Shown: piece after piece, positions 1 to 8,009 of the stretch
Layout: the number at the start of each line of letters is the position of its first letter
Position numbering within the stretch: the stretch's first letter is position 1
Position numbers and translations under genes: made by a program
Notes under the pieces: model-generated
Told to the model about the DNA's origin: nothing
Database searches by the model: none
Seen by the model: the letters and a program-made list of their open reading frames with translations, nothing else
Assembly (NCBI RefSeq): GCF_014204985.1
Contig: NZ_JACHMP010000001.1
Span: 7,006,001-7,070,000 of the forward strand
Reading direction: 5' to 3'
Source: Streptosporangium becharense
Lineage (GTDB): Bacteria; Actinomycetota; Actinomycetes; Streptosporangiales; Streptosporangiaceae
DNA length: 64,000 nucleotides

Positions 1-13
1 CGAGATCCCCACC

Positions 14-62
14 GGTGCCCGGTGCCCGGTGCCCGGTGCCCGGTGCCCGGTGCCCGGTGCCC
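14..62. repeat. Seven tandem copies of a 7-bp unit
   Basis: The heptamer GGTGCCC is repeated seven times without a mismatch, just downstream of the stop codon of the M24-like gene. It is probably a slippage-prone simple repeat. No hairpin or coding function is visible. Confidence 0.9.
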
Positions 63-114
63 GGACCGGCGTACCGGGCCGCCCGTCCAGCCGCGTGCGG
101 GCCGCCCTGGGCGT

Positions 115-1089
115 TCAGTGGTCGAGGACGTACAGGGGTTGCGGGCTCGTGCTGAGCAGCCGGGCCCCCTCAGGATCGCACACCACGACGTCGGCGACCC
201 GGGCCCCGAACAGCTCCGGCAGGTAGATCGCCGGTTCCAGGCACACCGTCATGCCGGGGGCGAACACGGTCGTGTCGTCGGGGGTGAGCCACGGGCCCTC
301 CTCCCGGCCGAGGCCGACGCCGCGTCCGGGCCGTTCTCCCGCGTAGTCGCCGTACCCACTGTCGTCGATCGTCTCCCGGGCGGCCCGCCAGACCTCCGCC
401 GCCGTGGCGCCGGGCCGCAGCGTGTCGAGGGCGGCGCGCTGCGCGGAGAGGACGACGGAGTACATCGCCTCGAAGTCGTCGGGCGGCTCCGCCACCGCGA
501 ACACGCGGGCCACCTCCGAGTGGTAACCATCCCACCGGCCGCACACCGAGACCAGCAGCGCGTCACCCGGGTTGATCACGCGGTCGCACGGCACGTGCCG
601 GGGGAGCGCGGTGTGCTCGCCGGCCGCGACGAGCACCGACAGCACCTCCTCGCACCCGGTCTCGACCATCATGGCCCACAACCGCCGGGCCATCGCGCGC
701 TCGGTGGTGCCGAACCAGGCCAGCTCGCGGGTGACGAGCACGATCGCGTCCGCCGCGGAGGCCGCGCGTTCCATGGCCGCGACCTCCTCGGCCCCCCTGC
801 GCAGCCGCAGCGGCGCCAGCACGGTGGAGGCCAGCACGACCTCGGCCTCCACCCGCAGCGAGAACAACTCCCAGGCGCGCATCTCGGGATCCACGCCGAC
901 GCGGCGCGCGGAGGCGGGGATGAGCGCGGCGGCCTCCAGCGGGCCGGCCGCGGCGGCAGGGGGCCCGTCGCCGACCAGGACGAGGTACCCGTCCCCCCGG
1001 CCGCCCAGATATCGGAAGTCGGGGGAGGGACGCAGCACGAGGGCGTCGATCCCCTCCTGCGTCATCCTGCGGCGAACCTCGTCGATCAT
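115..1089 (-). CDS. M24 (creatinase/aminopeptidase P-like) protein lacking most metal ligands
   Basis: This 324-residue protein has the two-part layout of the M24 'pita-bread' family: an N-terminal domain (about 1-100) and a catalytic-fold domain with the GY (188-189) and LEP (284-286) landmarks. The five residues that bind the two metals in aminopeptidase P read as V182, E192, R256, E285 and A299, so only one normal ligand is kept. A metal-independent, creatinase-like reaction or a non-catalytic role is more likely than plain dipeptidase activity. The ATG lies 7 nt after the stop of the upstream ABC ATPase gene, so it is the last gene of the peptide-transport operon. The link to imported peptides or N-methylated amino acids is inference. 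Confidence 0.8.
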   Translation of the reverse strand: MIDEVRRRMTQEGIDALVLRPSPDFRYLGGRGDGYLVLVGDGPPAAAAGPLEAAALIPASARRVGVDPEMRAWELFSLRVEAEVVLASTVLAPLRLRRGAEEVAAMERAASAADAIVLVTRELAWFGTTERAMARRLWAMMVETGCEEVLSVLVAAGEHTALPRHVPCDRVINPGDALLVSVCGRWDGYHSEVARVFAVAEPPDDFEAMYSVVLSAQRAALDTLRPGATAAEVWRAARETIDDSGYGDYAGERPGRGVGLGREEGPWLTPDDTTVFAPGMTVCLEPAIYLPELFGARVADVVVCDPEGARLLSTSPQPLYVLDH

Positions 1090-1096
1090 GGACTAA

Positions 1097-2011
1097 TCAT
1101 GCGGGTTCGTGCAACCAGCAGGCGACCGGACCGAACGCGGGTTCACGCTCCCGGCAGACGTCCATCACCAGCGGGCACCGCGGGTGGAACCGGCAACCGG
1201 ACGGCGGGTCGGCCGGGTCGGGCACGTCTCCGGGCAGTTCGGCGGGGAGCACGCCCGCGCCGTCGGGTGCGGGGATGGCGCCCAGCAGCGCCCGGGTGTA
1301 CGGGTGGCGGGGGTCGTCCCACACCTCCGCGGTGCGGCCGATCTCCACGATCTTCCCGAGGTACATCACCGCGATCCGGTCGGCGATCAGCCGTACCACC
1401 GACAGGTCGTGGCTGATGAACAGCAGACCGGCGCCCGAGGAGACCGCGAGGTCCCGCATGAGCCTGGCCACCTGCGCCTGGGCGGAGGCGTCGAGCGCGG
1501 AGATCGGTTCGTCGCCGATCAGCAGGGACGGCCGGGCGGCGAGTGCCCTGGCGATCGCGATCCGCTGCCGCTGGCCGCCGGAGAACTCGTGCGGGTGCCG
1601 GTCGGCGAAGTCACGGGGCAGCCCGACCCGCTCCAGCATGTCGGCGGGCCTGGTCGTGGTGTCGCCCGCCGTGCGCAGGCCGTCGGCGATCTGCGCGCTC
1701 ACCCGGCGCCGCGGGTTCAGCGAGGCGTAGGGGTCCTGGAAGACCATCTGGATCCCGGCCAGCGCACGGTTCCTGCGGCGCAGGCCGAGCGGGGTCACCG
1801 GGTGCCCGTCGAAGGTGATCGTCCCGGACGCCGCCGGGTTGAGCCCGCACACCGCGCGGGCCAGGGTCGACTTGCCGCACCCCGACTCGCCCACCAGGCC
1901 GACGACCTCGCCCGCCGCGACGGTCAGGCTGGCTCCGGCCACGGCGCGCACCAGCGGACGGCCGGGGGTGCGGTGCTCGACGACGAGGTCGTCCACGCTC
2001 AGCAGCGTCAC
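1097..2011 (-). CDS. Oligopeptide/dipeptide ABC transporter ATPase (DppF/OppF type)
   Basis: This 304-residue ATPase would energise peptide import at the inner face of the membrane together with the neighbouring DppD-type subunit. Walker A (GESGCGKST), the signature (FSGGQRQR) and Walker B (LLIGDEP) are intact, followed by the C-terminal Cys-containing oligopeptide-transporter tail (CRFHPRCP) that is typical of OppF/DppF. It starts with GTG, and the GTGA at 2008-2011 overlaps the stop of the upstream ATPase gene, so translation is probably coupled. The family assignment is firm; the exact substrate cannot be read from an ATPase. Confidence 0.95.
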   Translation of the reverse strand: MTLLSVDDLVVEHRTPGRPLVRAVAGASLTVAAGEVVGLVGESGCGKSTLARAVCGLNPAASGTITFDGHPVTPLGLRRRNRALAGIQMVFQDPYASLNPRRRVSAQIADGLRTAGDTTTRPADMLERVGLPRDFADRHPHEFSGGQRQRIAIARALAARPSLLIGDEPISALDASAQAQVARLMRDLAVSSGAGLLFISHDLSVVRLIADRIAVMYLGKIVEIGRTAEVWDDPRHPYTRALLGAIPAPDGAGVLPAELPGDVPDPADPPSGCRFHPRCPLVMDVCREREPAFGPVACWLHEPA

Positions 2012-2778
2012 GAGGTCTCCCCGGGTAGTGAGTCCAGCAGGGCACGGGTGTAGGGGTGGGCCGGGTCGCGCAGCACCTTGCCGCGTGGGCCCGTCTCCAC
2101 GACCAGGCCGTCCTTCATCACGCTGACCTCGTCGGCGACCGCCGACATCACGCCGAGGTCGTGGGTGACGAGCAGCACGGCCAGGCCCAGGTCGTCGCAG
2201 AGGCCGCGCAGCAGCCGGAGGATCCCGGCCTGGACGGTCACGTCGAGGGCGGTCGTGGGTTCGTCGGCGATGAGCACCTTCGGCGAGCAGGCCAGCGCGA
2301 TGGCGATCGCGATGCGCTGGCGCATGCCGCCGGAGAACTGGTGCGGGTAGCGGTCGATCGCCGTCTCCGGGCCCGGGATGCGCACCTGGCCCAGCAGCTC
2401 GACGGCCCTGGCCCGTGCCTGCTTGCGGTCCAGGCCCAGGTGGTGGCGCATGTGCTCGGTGAGCTGGCGGCCGACCGAGAGCATCGGGTGCAGGCTGGTC
2501 GCCGGGTCCTGGAAGACCATGGCCACCTCGCCGCCGCGCACCGCGTTGAGCTCCTTGGCGGGCAGGGTGAGCAGGTCACGGTCTCCCAGGGCGATCCGGC
2601 CGCTGGTGCGGGCCCCGTGCGGGAGCAGGCCGAGCACGGCCAGGCCGGTCATGGTCTTGCCGGAGCCGCTCTCACCGGCCAGGCCGTGCACACGGCCGGC
2701 CTGGAGTTCGAGGTCGACCCCGTGCAGGATCTCCTTGTCGCCGACGGAGACCTTCAGCGCGGAGATGGTGAGGGTCAA
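2008..2778 (-). CDS. Oligopeptide/dipeptide ABC transporter ATPase (DppD type)
   Basis: This 256-residue ATPase is the partner of the DppF-type subunit. It carries Walker A (GESGSGKT), the signature FSGGMRQR and Walker B (VLIADEP). I chose the TTG at 2778 because its TTGA overlaps the permease stop and because homology begins at once with the canonical beta strand of ABC domains. The open frame runs upstream but the extra residues are Arg/Pro/Gly-rich and belong to another frame of the permease gene. It lacks the long Cys-rich tail that DppD proteins often have, so it is a little short. The rare TTG start may set a lower translation level relative to its partner. Confidence 0.92.
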   Translation of the reverse strand: MTLTISALKVSVGDKEILHGVDLELQAGRVHGLAGESGSGKTMTGLAVLGLLPHGARTSGRIALGDRDLLTLPAKELNAVRGGEVAMVFQDPATSLHPMLSVGRQLTEHMRHHLGLDRKQARARAVELLGQVRIPGPETAIDRYPHQFSGGMRQRIAIAIALACSPKVLIADEPTTALDVTVQAGILRLLRGLCDDLGLAVLLVTHDLGVMSAVADEVSVMKDGLVVETGPRGKVLRDPAHPYTRALLDSLPGETS

Positions 2779-3614
2779 AGCGCACGCTCCTTGATGGCGC
2801 GGGCCGTGCGGGGGTCGAGGGCGTCGCGCAGCGTGTCGCCCAGGAAGTTGAAGGCGAGCACGACGGTCAGGATGGCCAGGCCGGGGAAGGCCGCCACCCA
2901 CCAGCTGTCGAACACCTCGACGCCGGAGGCGACCATCGCACCCCACTCGGGAGACGGCGGCTTCGCGCCGAGCCCGAGGAACGACAGGCCCGAGAGCAGC
3001 AGCAGCGCGGTGCCGATGTCCAGGGTCGCGAGCACCAGGATCGGCCCGGTGACGTTCGGCAGCACGTCCACGCGCAGGGAACGCCAGGCGGAGAAGCCGA
3101 GCAGTCGCCCGGCCACCACGAACTCGCGTTCGCGCACGCCCAGCACCAGGCCGCGGGTCACCCGGGCGTAGGCGGGCCAGGCGACGACGAGGACGGCGAG
3201 GACGGCGTTGGTGAGGCTCGCGCCGAGCGCCGCGGCGACGACCATGGCCAGGATCACGGTGGGGAAGGCGAAGACGAGGTCCGCGAACCGCATGATCGTC
3301 TCGTCCACCCACTTGCCGAAGTATCCGGCGCAGGCGCCGAGCAGGCCGCCGACCAGCACCGACAGGGTGACCAGCAGCAGGGTCAGCGGGATCGACACGC
3401 GCGCGCCGTACAGGACGCGGCTGAGGACGTCGCGGCCGAGCTGGTCGGTGCCCATCCAGTGGCCCGGCCCCGGCGCCGCCAGCCGCGGCAGGTCCTGGGC
3501 GAGCGGGTCGTGCGGGGCCAGCCACGGGGCGGCCAGGGCGATCACGAGCCACGCGAGTGCCACGACCCCGCCGACGATCGCCAGCGGCTGCCGCCATGCT
3601 TTGGGAAGTTTCAC
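2775..3614 (-). CDS. Peptide ABC transporter permease (DppC type)
   Basis: This 279-residue inner-membrane subunit starts with an N-terminal membrane span (about 12-30), then the periplasm-type segment with the HWMGTDQLGRD motif that marks DppC/OppC permeases. Several more hydrophobic spans follow, along with a cytoplasmic EAA-type loop that would contact the ATPases. The GTG at 3614 is chosen because GTGA overlaps the DppB stop codon. Five transport genes are joined here by overlapping start and stop codons, which indicates a single transcript with coupled translation. Confidence 0.93.
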   Translation of the reverse strand: MKLPKAWRQPLAIVGGVVALAWLVIALAAPWLAPHDPLAQDLPRLAAPGPGHWMGTDQLGRDVLSRVLYGARVSIPLTLLLVTLSVLVGGLLGACAGYFGKWVDETIMRFADLVFAFPTVILAMVVAAALGASLTNAVLAVLVVAWPAYARVTRGLVLGVREREFVVAGRLLGFSAWRSLRVDVLPNVTGPILVLATLDIGTALLLLSGLSFLGLGAKPPSPEWGAMVASGVEVFDSWWVAAFPGLAILTVVLAFNFLGDTLRDALDPRTARAIKERAL

Positions 3615-4732
3615 GACATTCTCACTCGGGGGTCGATGATGCCGTACAGCACGTCGACGATCAGGTTGATGACGAGGTAGACGCAGCCCACCACCAGGCC
3701 GACGCCCATCACGGCGGGCAGGTCGAGGGAGGTGGCGCTCTTGTAGGCGTACTGCCCGACACCCGGCCAGGCGAAGATCGCCTCGACGAGTACCGTGCCG
3801 GACAGCAGGCTGCCGAAGGCCAGGCCCGCGACCGTGATGACCGGCACCAGGGCCGAGCGCAGCACGTAGCGGAACAGGATCACCCGGGGCGGCAGGCCCT
3901 TGGCCCGCGCGGCGCGCACGTAGTCCTGGCCGAGCACCTCCAGCACCGCCGACCGGGTGAACCGGGTCAGCAGGCCGATCGTGTAGAGGGCCAGCACCAG
4001 CGCGGGGGTCAGCAGGTGGCCGAGCGCCGAGGAGAACACGTCCCACTGCCCGGCCAGCGCGGCGTCGACCGTGTAGAGGCCGGTCACCGTGGGCGGCGGG
4101 CTCATGCCCGGGTCGATGCGACCGCTGCCCGGCGTGATCTGCAACCGGTAGAAGAAGACGTAGAAGGCGATCAGCGCCAGCCAGAACGTCGGCACCGAGA
4201 TGCCGACCAGGCTGACGACCCGCAGCACGTGGTCGGAGAGCCGGTCACGGCGCAGCGCGGCGACCACGCCGAACGCCACACCCAGCACGACGGAGATCAG
4301 GATCGCGGTGCCCGCCAGCTCCAGGGTGGCCGGGACCGCCTCCGCCAGGTCGTCCGCCACCGGGCGGTGGCTCTGCTGGCTCATCCCGAAGTCACCTTGG
4401 AGCACCCCCTGAAGGTGCAGGAGGTACTGCTGGGGGAGCGGCTTGTCCAGGCCGTGTTCCGCCCGCCACTGCGCGACGATCGCCGGGTCGCCGAGGGCCC
4501 GCTGACCGAGGTTGGCCGCGACCGGGTCGCCGGGGACCAGATTGGTCAGCACGAAGGTGACCAGCGTGATGCCCAGGGCCAGCAGGAGCGCGGTCACCAC
4601 CCGGCGGAACAGGAAGCGGGCCAGCGGGTGCCGCCGGCCGCCCCGGCCCGGGCGACCGGGCTTGGGCGGAGCGGCGGGGCTGTCCTTGACCGGCCCGGAC
4701 GGGTCCTTACTTGACACCGAGGTCGGCGACAT
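3611..4732 (-). CDS. Peptide ABC transporter permease (DppB type)
   Basis: This is a 373-residue DppB/OppB-family permease with about six membrane spans. After a charged, Pro/Gly-rich N-terminal tail of about 35 residues it has the family pattern FLFRRVVTALLLALGITLVT and then the NLVPGDP motif. The ATG at 4732 overlaps the end of the solute-binding protein gene by 26 bp. A GTG at 4717 would give a smaller overlap and cannot be excluded. No strong ribosome-binding site precedes either, which fits translational coupling to the upstream gene. Confidence 0.93.
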   Translation of the reverse strand: MSPTSVSSKDPSGPVKDSPAAPPKPGRPGRGGRRHPLARFLFRRVVTALLLALGITLVTFVLTNLVPGDPVAANLGQRALGDPAIVAQWRAEHGLDKPLPQQYLLHLQGVLQGDFGMSQQSHRPVADDLAEAVPATLELAGTAILISVVLGVAFGVVAALRRDRLSDHVLRVVSLVGISVPTFWLALIAFYVFFYRLQITPGSGRIDPGMSPPPTVTGLYTVDAALAGQWDVFSSALGHLLTPALVLALYTIGLLTRFTRSAVLEVLGQDYVRAARAKGLPPRVILFRYVLRSALVPVITVAGLAFGSLLSGTVLVEAIFAWPGVGQYAYKSATSLDLPAVMGVGLVVGCVYLVINLIVDVLYGIIDPRVRMS

Positions 4733-6317
4733 CGACGGTCCACACCGGGTGGAATTCCAGGCCCGTGACGGACGGGGCCGTCACGATGTTCTGGCTGGGC
4801 TGGATGAGCGTGACGAACGGGCCCGAGGCGTTCAGCTTGTTCTGGATGTCGACGTAGGCCTGCCTGCGGGCCTCGTCGCCGAGGGTGAGGGCCGCCTTGT
4901 CGCCGGCCGCCTCCAGCGCCCGGTCGGAGCCGGCCTTCCACCCGGCCCGCAGGCCGACCAGCTTGCCCGGCAGGAACGCCAGGTAGTCGCTGGGGTCGGG
5001 GTAGTCAGGGCCCCAGTACCACAGGCCCATCTCCTCCTTGCCGTTGCGGTAGTTGTCCAGGGCCGTGGCGACCGGCGCGGGGGCCAGTTCCACGGTGATG
5101 CCGACCTCCTTGAGGTTGGCCTGGATCCGCTCGGCGAGCGGCTGGAAGGACAGACCGTTGACGGTCAGCTCGCTGGGGTACTCCAGCTTGACCGTCGGGT
5201 TCGTCACGCCGCTCTCCCGGAGCGCGGCCTTGGCACCCTCGAGGTCGCGGGTGATCCCCGAGTCCGGCGGGAGAGCGCCGAGGAGCATCGACGGGATCAC
5301 ACCGGGAGCCTGGACCGAGCCGTCGCCGGCCAGTTCCAGCAGACCCGCGTAGTCGATGCCCTTGCGCACGGCCTCGGCGAACTTGGGGTTGGAGGTGACC
5401 TTGCTGATCGAGGGGTCCTGGTTGGCGAACAGGAAGATCACGTTGGCCGACGGGGTCTTCTTGACCTGCAGGGTGCCCGGGATGCCGGAGACCTGGTCGC
5501 CGGAGAGGTTCAGCGCCACCTGGCTGTCGCCGCGGGAGACGTTGAGCTTCTGCGTCGCCGCCTCGACGTTGCGGATCACGACCTTGTCGTAGACCGGCTT
5601 CTGCTGGCCCCAGTACTTCGCGTTGGCCTTGAGCACGACCTGGCTGCTGACGTTGAACGACTCGATCGTGTACGGCCCGGAGCCCGCCGAGGTGGAGTTG
5701 AGGTACTGCTCGGCCTTGTCGCCGGTGTCGGCGGTGGCGCCGTTCTCCTTGGCCACCTTGGAGTTGAGGATGCCCAGCGCGGGGTTGGGCAGGATGTACG
5801 GCAGCGCCGGGTTGGCCTTCTCCGAGGTGAGGGTGATCGTCGTGTCGTCGGTCTTCTCGACCTGGACGCCGTCGAGCAGGAAGGACGGCGTACCCTTCAT
5901 GTCGCGCACGCGGTTGAGCGAGAAGACGACGTCGTCGGCGGTCACCGGGGAGCCGTCGGCGAAGGTGACGCCCTGGCGGAGCTTGAGCGTCAGCGTCTTG
6001 CCGTCCTTGGACAGCTCGAACGACTCGGCGAGGGCCGGGACGGGCTTGGTGACGTTGGAGCCCTCGAAGGTGAGCAGGGTCTCGTAGGTCGCCTTGCCGA
6101 TGATCAGGCCGGTCGGCTCGTAGGTCCGGCCCGGGTCCGCCGTCTTCAGGTCGAAGGAGGTGTCGATCACGAGCGTCTTGGCGCCCGCGGGGGCGCCGCC
6201 GCTCTGAGGTGCCGGGGACGAACCGCCGCTTGAGCAGGCGGCGAGAGCGAGGGCGCCGGTGAGCAGCACCGGCAGCAGCGCCGCATTCGCTCCCGGACGC
6301 CGTGAACGGATCGTCAT
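4707..6317 (-). CDS. Peptide-binding lipoprotein of an ABC transporter (SBP family 5)
   Basis: This 536-residue extracellular receptor is anchored as a lipoprotein: a basic n-region (RSRRPG), a hydrophobic core and a lipobox ending in LAAC before a Ser/Gly linker. The body has the family 5 features of dipeptide, oligopeptide and nickel receptors, for example SFDLKTADPGRTYEP near the N-terminus and a Leu/Lys-rich ligand-binding lobe. The ATG at 6317 is supported by a GGAGG ribosome-binding site nine bases upstream. It is the first gene of the leftward operon and is divergent from an Lrp/AsnC regulator, which suggests control by amino-acid or peptide supply. Substrate is inferred only. Confidence 0.93.
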   Translation of the reverse strand: MTIRSRRPGANAALLPVLLTGALALAACSSGGSSPAPQSGGAPAGAKTLVIDTSFDLKTADPGRTYEPTGLIIGKATYETLLTFEGSNVTKPVPALAESFELSKDGKTLTLKLRQGVTFADGSPVTADDVVFSLNRVRDMKGTPSFLLDGVQVEKTDDTTITLTSEKANPALPYILPNPALGILNSKVAKENGATADTGDKAEQYLNSTSAGSGPYTIESFNVSSQVVLKANAKYWGQQKPVYDKVVIRNVEAATQKLNVSRGDSQVALNLSGDQVSGIPGTLQVKKTPSANVIFLFANQDPSISKVTSNPKFAEAVRKGIDYAGLLELAGDGSVQAPGVIPSMLLGALPPDSGITRDLEGAKAALRESGVTNPTVKLEYPSELTVNGLSFQPLAERIQANLKEVGITVELAPAPVATALDNYRNGKEEMGLWYWGPDYPDPSDYLAFLPGKLVGLRAGWKAGSDRALEAAGDKAALTLGDEARRQAYVDIQNKLNASGPFVTLIQPSQNIVTAPSVTGLEFHPVWTVDVADLGVK

Positions 6318-6445
6318 TTTGTATCCTCCGAAATAGTCCATGTGGACGTTTGGTCGCCGATCGTCCAGGATTGTCGGGCAGAAAGTCCAGGTCACACCGG
6401 TAACCTGAGACGAATCTGCACCGAGGGATAGGGTGGTGGCCGAAA
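6318..6445. promoter_or_regulatory. Divergent promoter region between peptide ABC operon and Lrp-type gene
   Basis: This 128-bp spacer must hold both promoters. It contains a 12-bp palindrome GTCCATGTGGAC at 6336-6347 and a wider inverted pair CAGGT/ACCTG at 6388-6392 and 6403-6407. Either could be a binding site for the adjacent Lrp-type protein, but neither matches a consensus I can name with certainty. Confidence 0.4.
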
Positions 6446-7075
6446 ATGTCAAGGAACGAGGCTCACGAGGGCGGTCAGCCTGGACGGATCGGCATCGGCC
6501 TGGAGCTCGACGCGACACATCTGAAGATCCTTGAGGTGTTGCGGGAGAACGGCAGGATCTCCGTGGCGGCTCTCGCCGAGCGGGTCGGGATCTCGCGGGC
6601 GAACGCCTACACGAGGTTCGAGGCGCTCCGTGCCGACGGCGCGATCAAGCGGTTCACCGCGGAGATCGACCACGTCCGCGCCGGTCTCGGCATCACCGCG
6701 CTGGTCTTCGTCACCGTCCGTCAGCAGATGTGGCGCCAGTTCCGCGCGCAACTCGCCCAGATGCCCGAGGTGGAGTACTGTGCGATCACCACCGGCCAGC
6801 ACGACGCGATGATCCAGGTGCGGATGGCCGACGTCGCCGCCGTCCACACCCTCGTGACCGAGCGGCTGGCCAACATCCCGGCGGTCAAGGCCACTGAGAC
6901 CGTCTTCATCCTCGACGAGGTGCTCAGGCGTCCGTACGTCCTGCCGACCGACCGAGGCGCCGGCCAGCAGGTCCGCCGCCCGGCCCCCGACCCGGCCGCC
7001 GCCGACGTGCCGCTGGGCAAGATGCGCTTCGTGGGCGCGGCCGAGGGCCGTGCCCAGCTCCAGCGGGGTGTCTGA
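6446..7075 (+). CDS. Lrp/AsnC-family transcriptional regulator
   Basis: This 209-residue protein has an N-terminal AsnC-type helix-turn-helix (about 25-70, with ISVAALAERVGISRANAY) followed by the RAM effector-sensing beta-alpha fold (about 85-160). The last ~40 residues are a polar, Ala/Pro-rich extension beyond the usual ~150-residue length. Such proteins bind DNA as octamers and respond to amino acids. Its position, divergent from the peptide ABC operon across a 128-bp spacer with inverted repeats, suggests that it controls that operon and itself; this is inference from arrangement. Confidence 0.92.
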   Translation: MSRNEAHEGGQPGRIGIGLELDATHLKILEVLRENGRISVAALAERVGISRANAYTRFEALRADGAIKRFTAEIDHVRAGLGITALVFVTVRQQMWRQFRAQLAQMPEVEYCAITTGQHDAMIQVRMADVAAVHTLVTERLANIPAVKATETVFILDEVLRRPYVLPTDRGAGQQVRRPAPDPAAADVPLGKMRFVGAAEGRAQLQRGV

Positions 7076-7209
7076 CCCGCCGGAGCGGTGACCCGGGATC
7101 CTCCGTGGTGATCCGGGCCGTCCTGCCGTGGGGGTCTGGGGCTCCTCCCGCGGGGACCCGGGCCCGGCCGGCTCCTCAGGGGGTGTTCCCCGGTGGCCGC
7201 GCGTCTCTC

Positions 7210-7557
7210 TCAGGCGACCTCGGTGCACACGCTGACGTGCACCGTGTCGTCACCGGCGAACTGGAACTCCTCGACCAGGCGCAGACGGCCGTCGGGAAGG
7301 GCCTCGATGCGGCTGCCGCTCTGCCCGGCGGCGCGCTCACCGCTCTTGAGCAGGTGGACGTAGTTCATCTTCAGCTGGTCGCCGTCCCGGGTGCCGATGA
7401 AATGCCCGTGGATCACGGTGTCGCCGGTGTAGTCACCCCACACCACCCCGCCGGCCTCCCGGTAGGAGAACTCGGTGGGCCCGTCCGGGTCGACCGTGCT
7501 CGCCGTCGAGCTGACCATGACGAACGTGCGGCCGTTGAGAAGATCGTTATCGCTCAC
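7210..7557 (-). CDS. Small conserved protein of the 'N-acetylglutamate synthase'-labelled beta-barrel family
   Basis: This 115-residue protein matches by pattern a small family often mislabelled N-acetylglutamate synthase: repeated strands with GGVVWGDYTGDTVIHGHFIG, then LKMNYVHL, then GRLRLVEEFQF. I see no acetyltransferase motif, so a ligand-binding or lipocalin-like barrel role is more likely. The GTG at 7557 is favoured over an upstream ATG at 7593 because the conserved part begins just after it. It has no operon partner; both neighbours face away or converge. Confidence 0.7.
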   Translation of the reverse strand: MSDNDLLNGRTFVMVSSTASTVDPDGPTEFSYREAGGVVWGDYTGDTVIHGHFIGTRDGDQLKMNYVHLLKSGERAAGQSGSRIEALPDGRLRLVEEFQFAGDDTVHVSVCTEVA

Positions 7558-8009
7558 GTCTCCGCATCGTGCCACCTCACCGTGTGCCCGCAACCGAGGT
7601 TAGACATTTCGCCTGTACGGGGGCGGGGACGGAATCATCCGTCCAGCAGGGCCGCCATCGGGGGCGGGCGGACGAGATCCGGGCACGGCGCCTCGCCGGG
7701 TGACGGCCGGATTCGACGATGCGAGGCGATCGCGATGCCCGGACACTGAGTCCGATCGCCGAGCCGGGGGAGCCCGGCGAGGCGAGGGCCGTGCCGAGGG
7801 CCGTGCCGAGGGCCGTGCCGAGGGCCGAGGCGGGCGACGGCCCTCCCGGCCGGACTCTGGCCCGCCGTCTCGACCGTGCCCGGGGCGAAGCCGCCGGAAG
7901 GACGCGGAGGAGTTCCCGCCGCAGTGTCGCCGACACTGTTGCCATCACCGTTCCGTCGTGGTGACAATCTGAAAAACCGATATTCGCATGACCGATATTC
8001 ATTCATCAG
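7558..8009. promoter_or_regulatory. Intergenic region upstream of the LysR gene with palindrome and direct repeats
   Basis: No convincing gene lies in these 452 bases. Near its right end it holds a perfect 8-bp inverted repeat with a 1-nt centre (CAGTGTCG-C-CGACACTG, 7922-7938) and two direct copies of ACCGATATTC (7977-7986 and 7991-8000) 14 bp apart, just before the LysR start. These are the best candidates for autoregulatory binding sites of the LysR-type protein. Confidence 0.5.
7784..7838. repeat. Four tandem copies of a 12-bp unit
   Basis: The unit GAGGGCCGTGCC is present four times without a mismatch (7784-7831) plus a partial fifth copy. It lies in a non-coding spacer. The period is a multiple of three, so frames across it stay open and produce spurious repeated peptides; I do not regard them as genes. 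Confidence 0.88.

Noticed and set aside
7577-8002. Minus-strand frame with ALGT repeats
   Set aside because: The peptide repeat comes from the 12-bp DNA repeat at 7784. The rest is Arg/Ser-rich with no ribosome-binding site.
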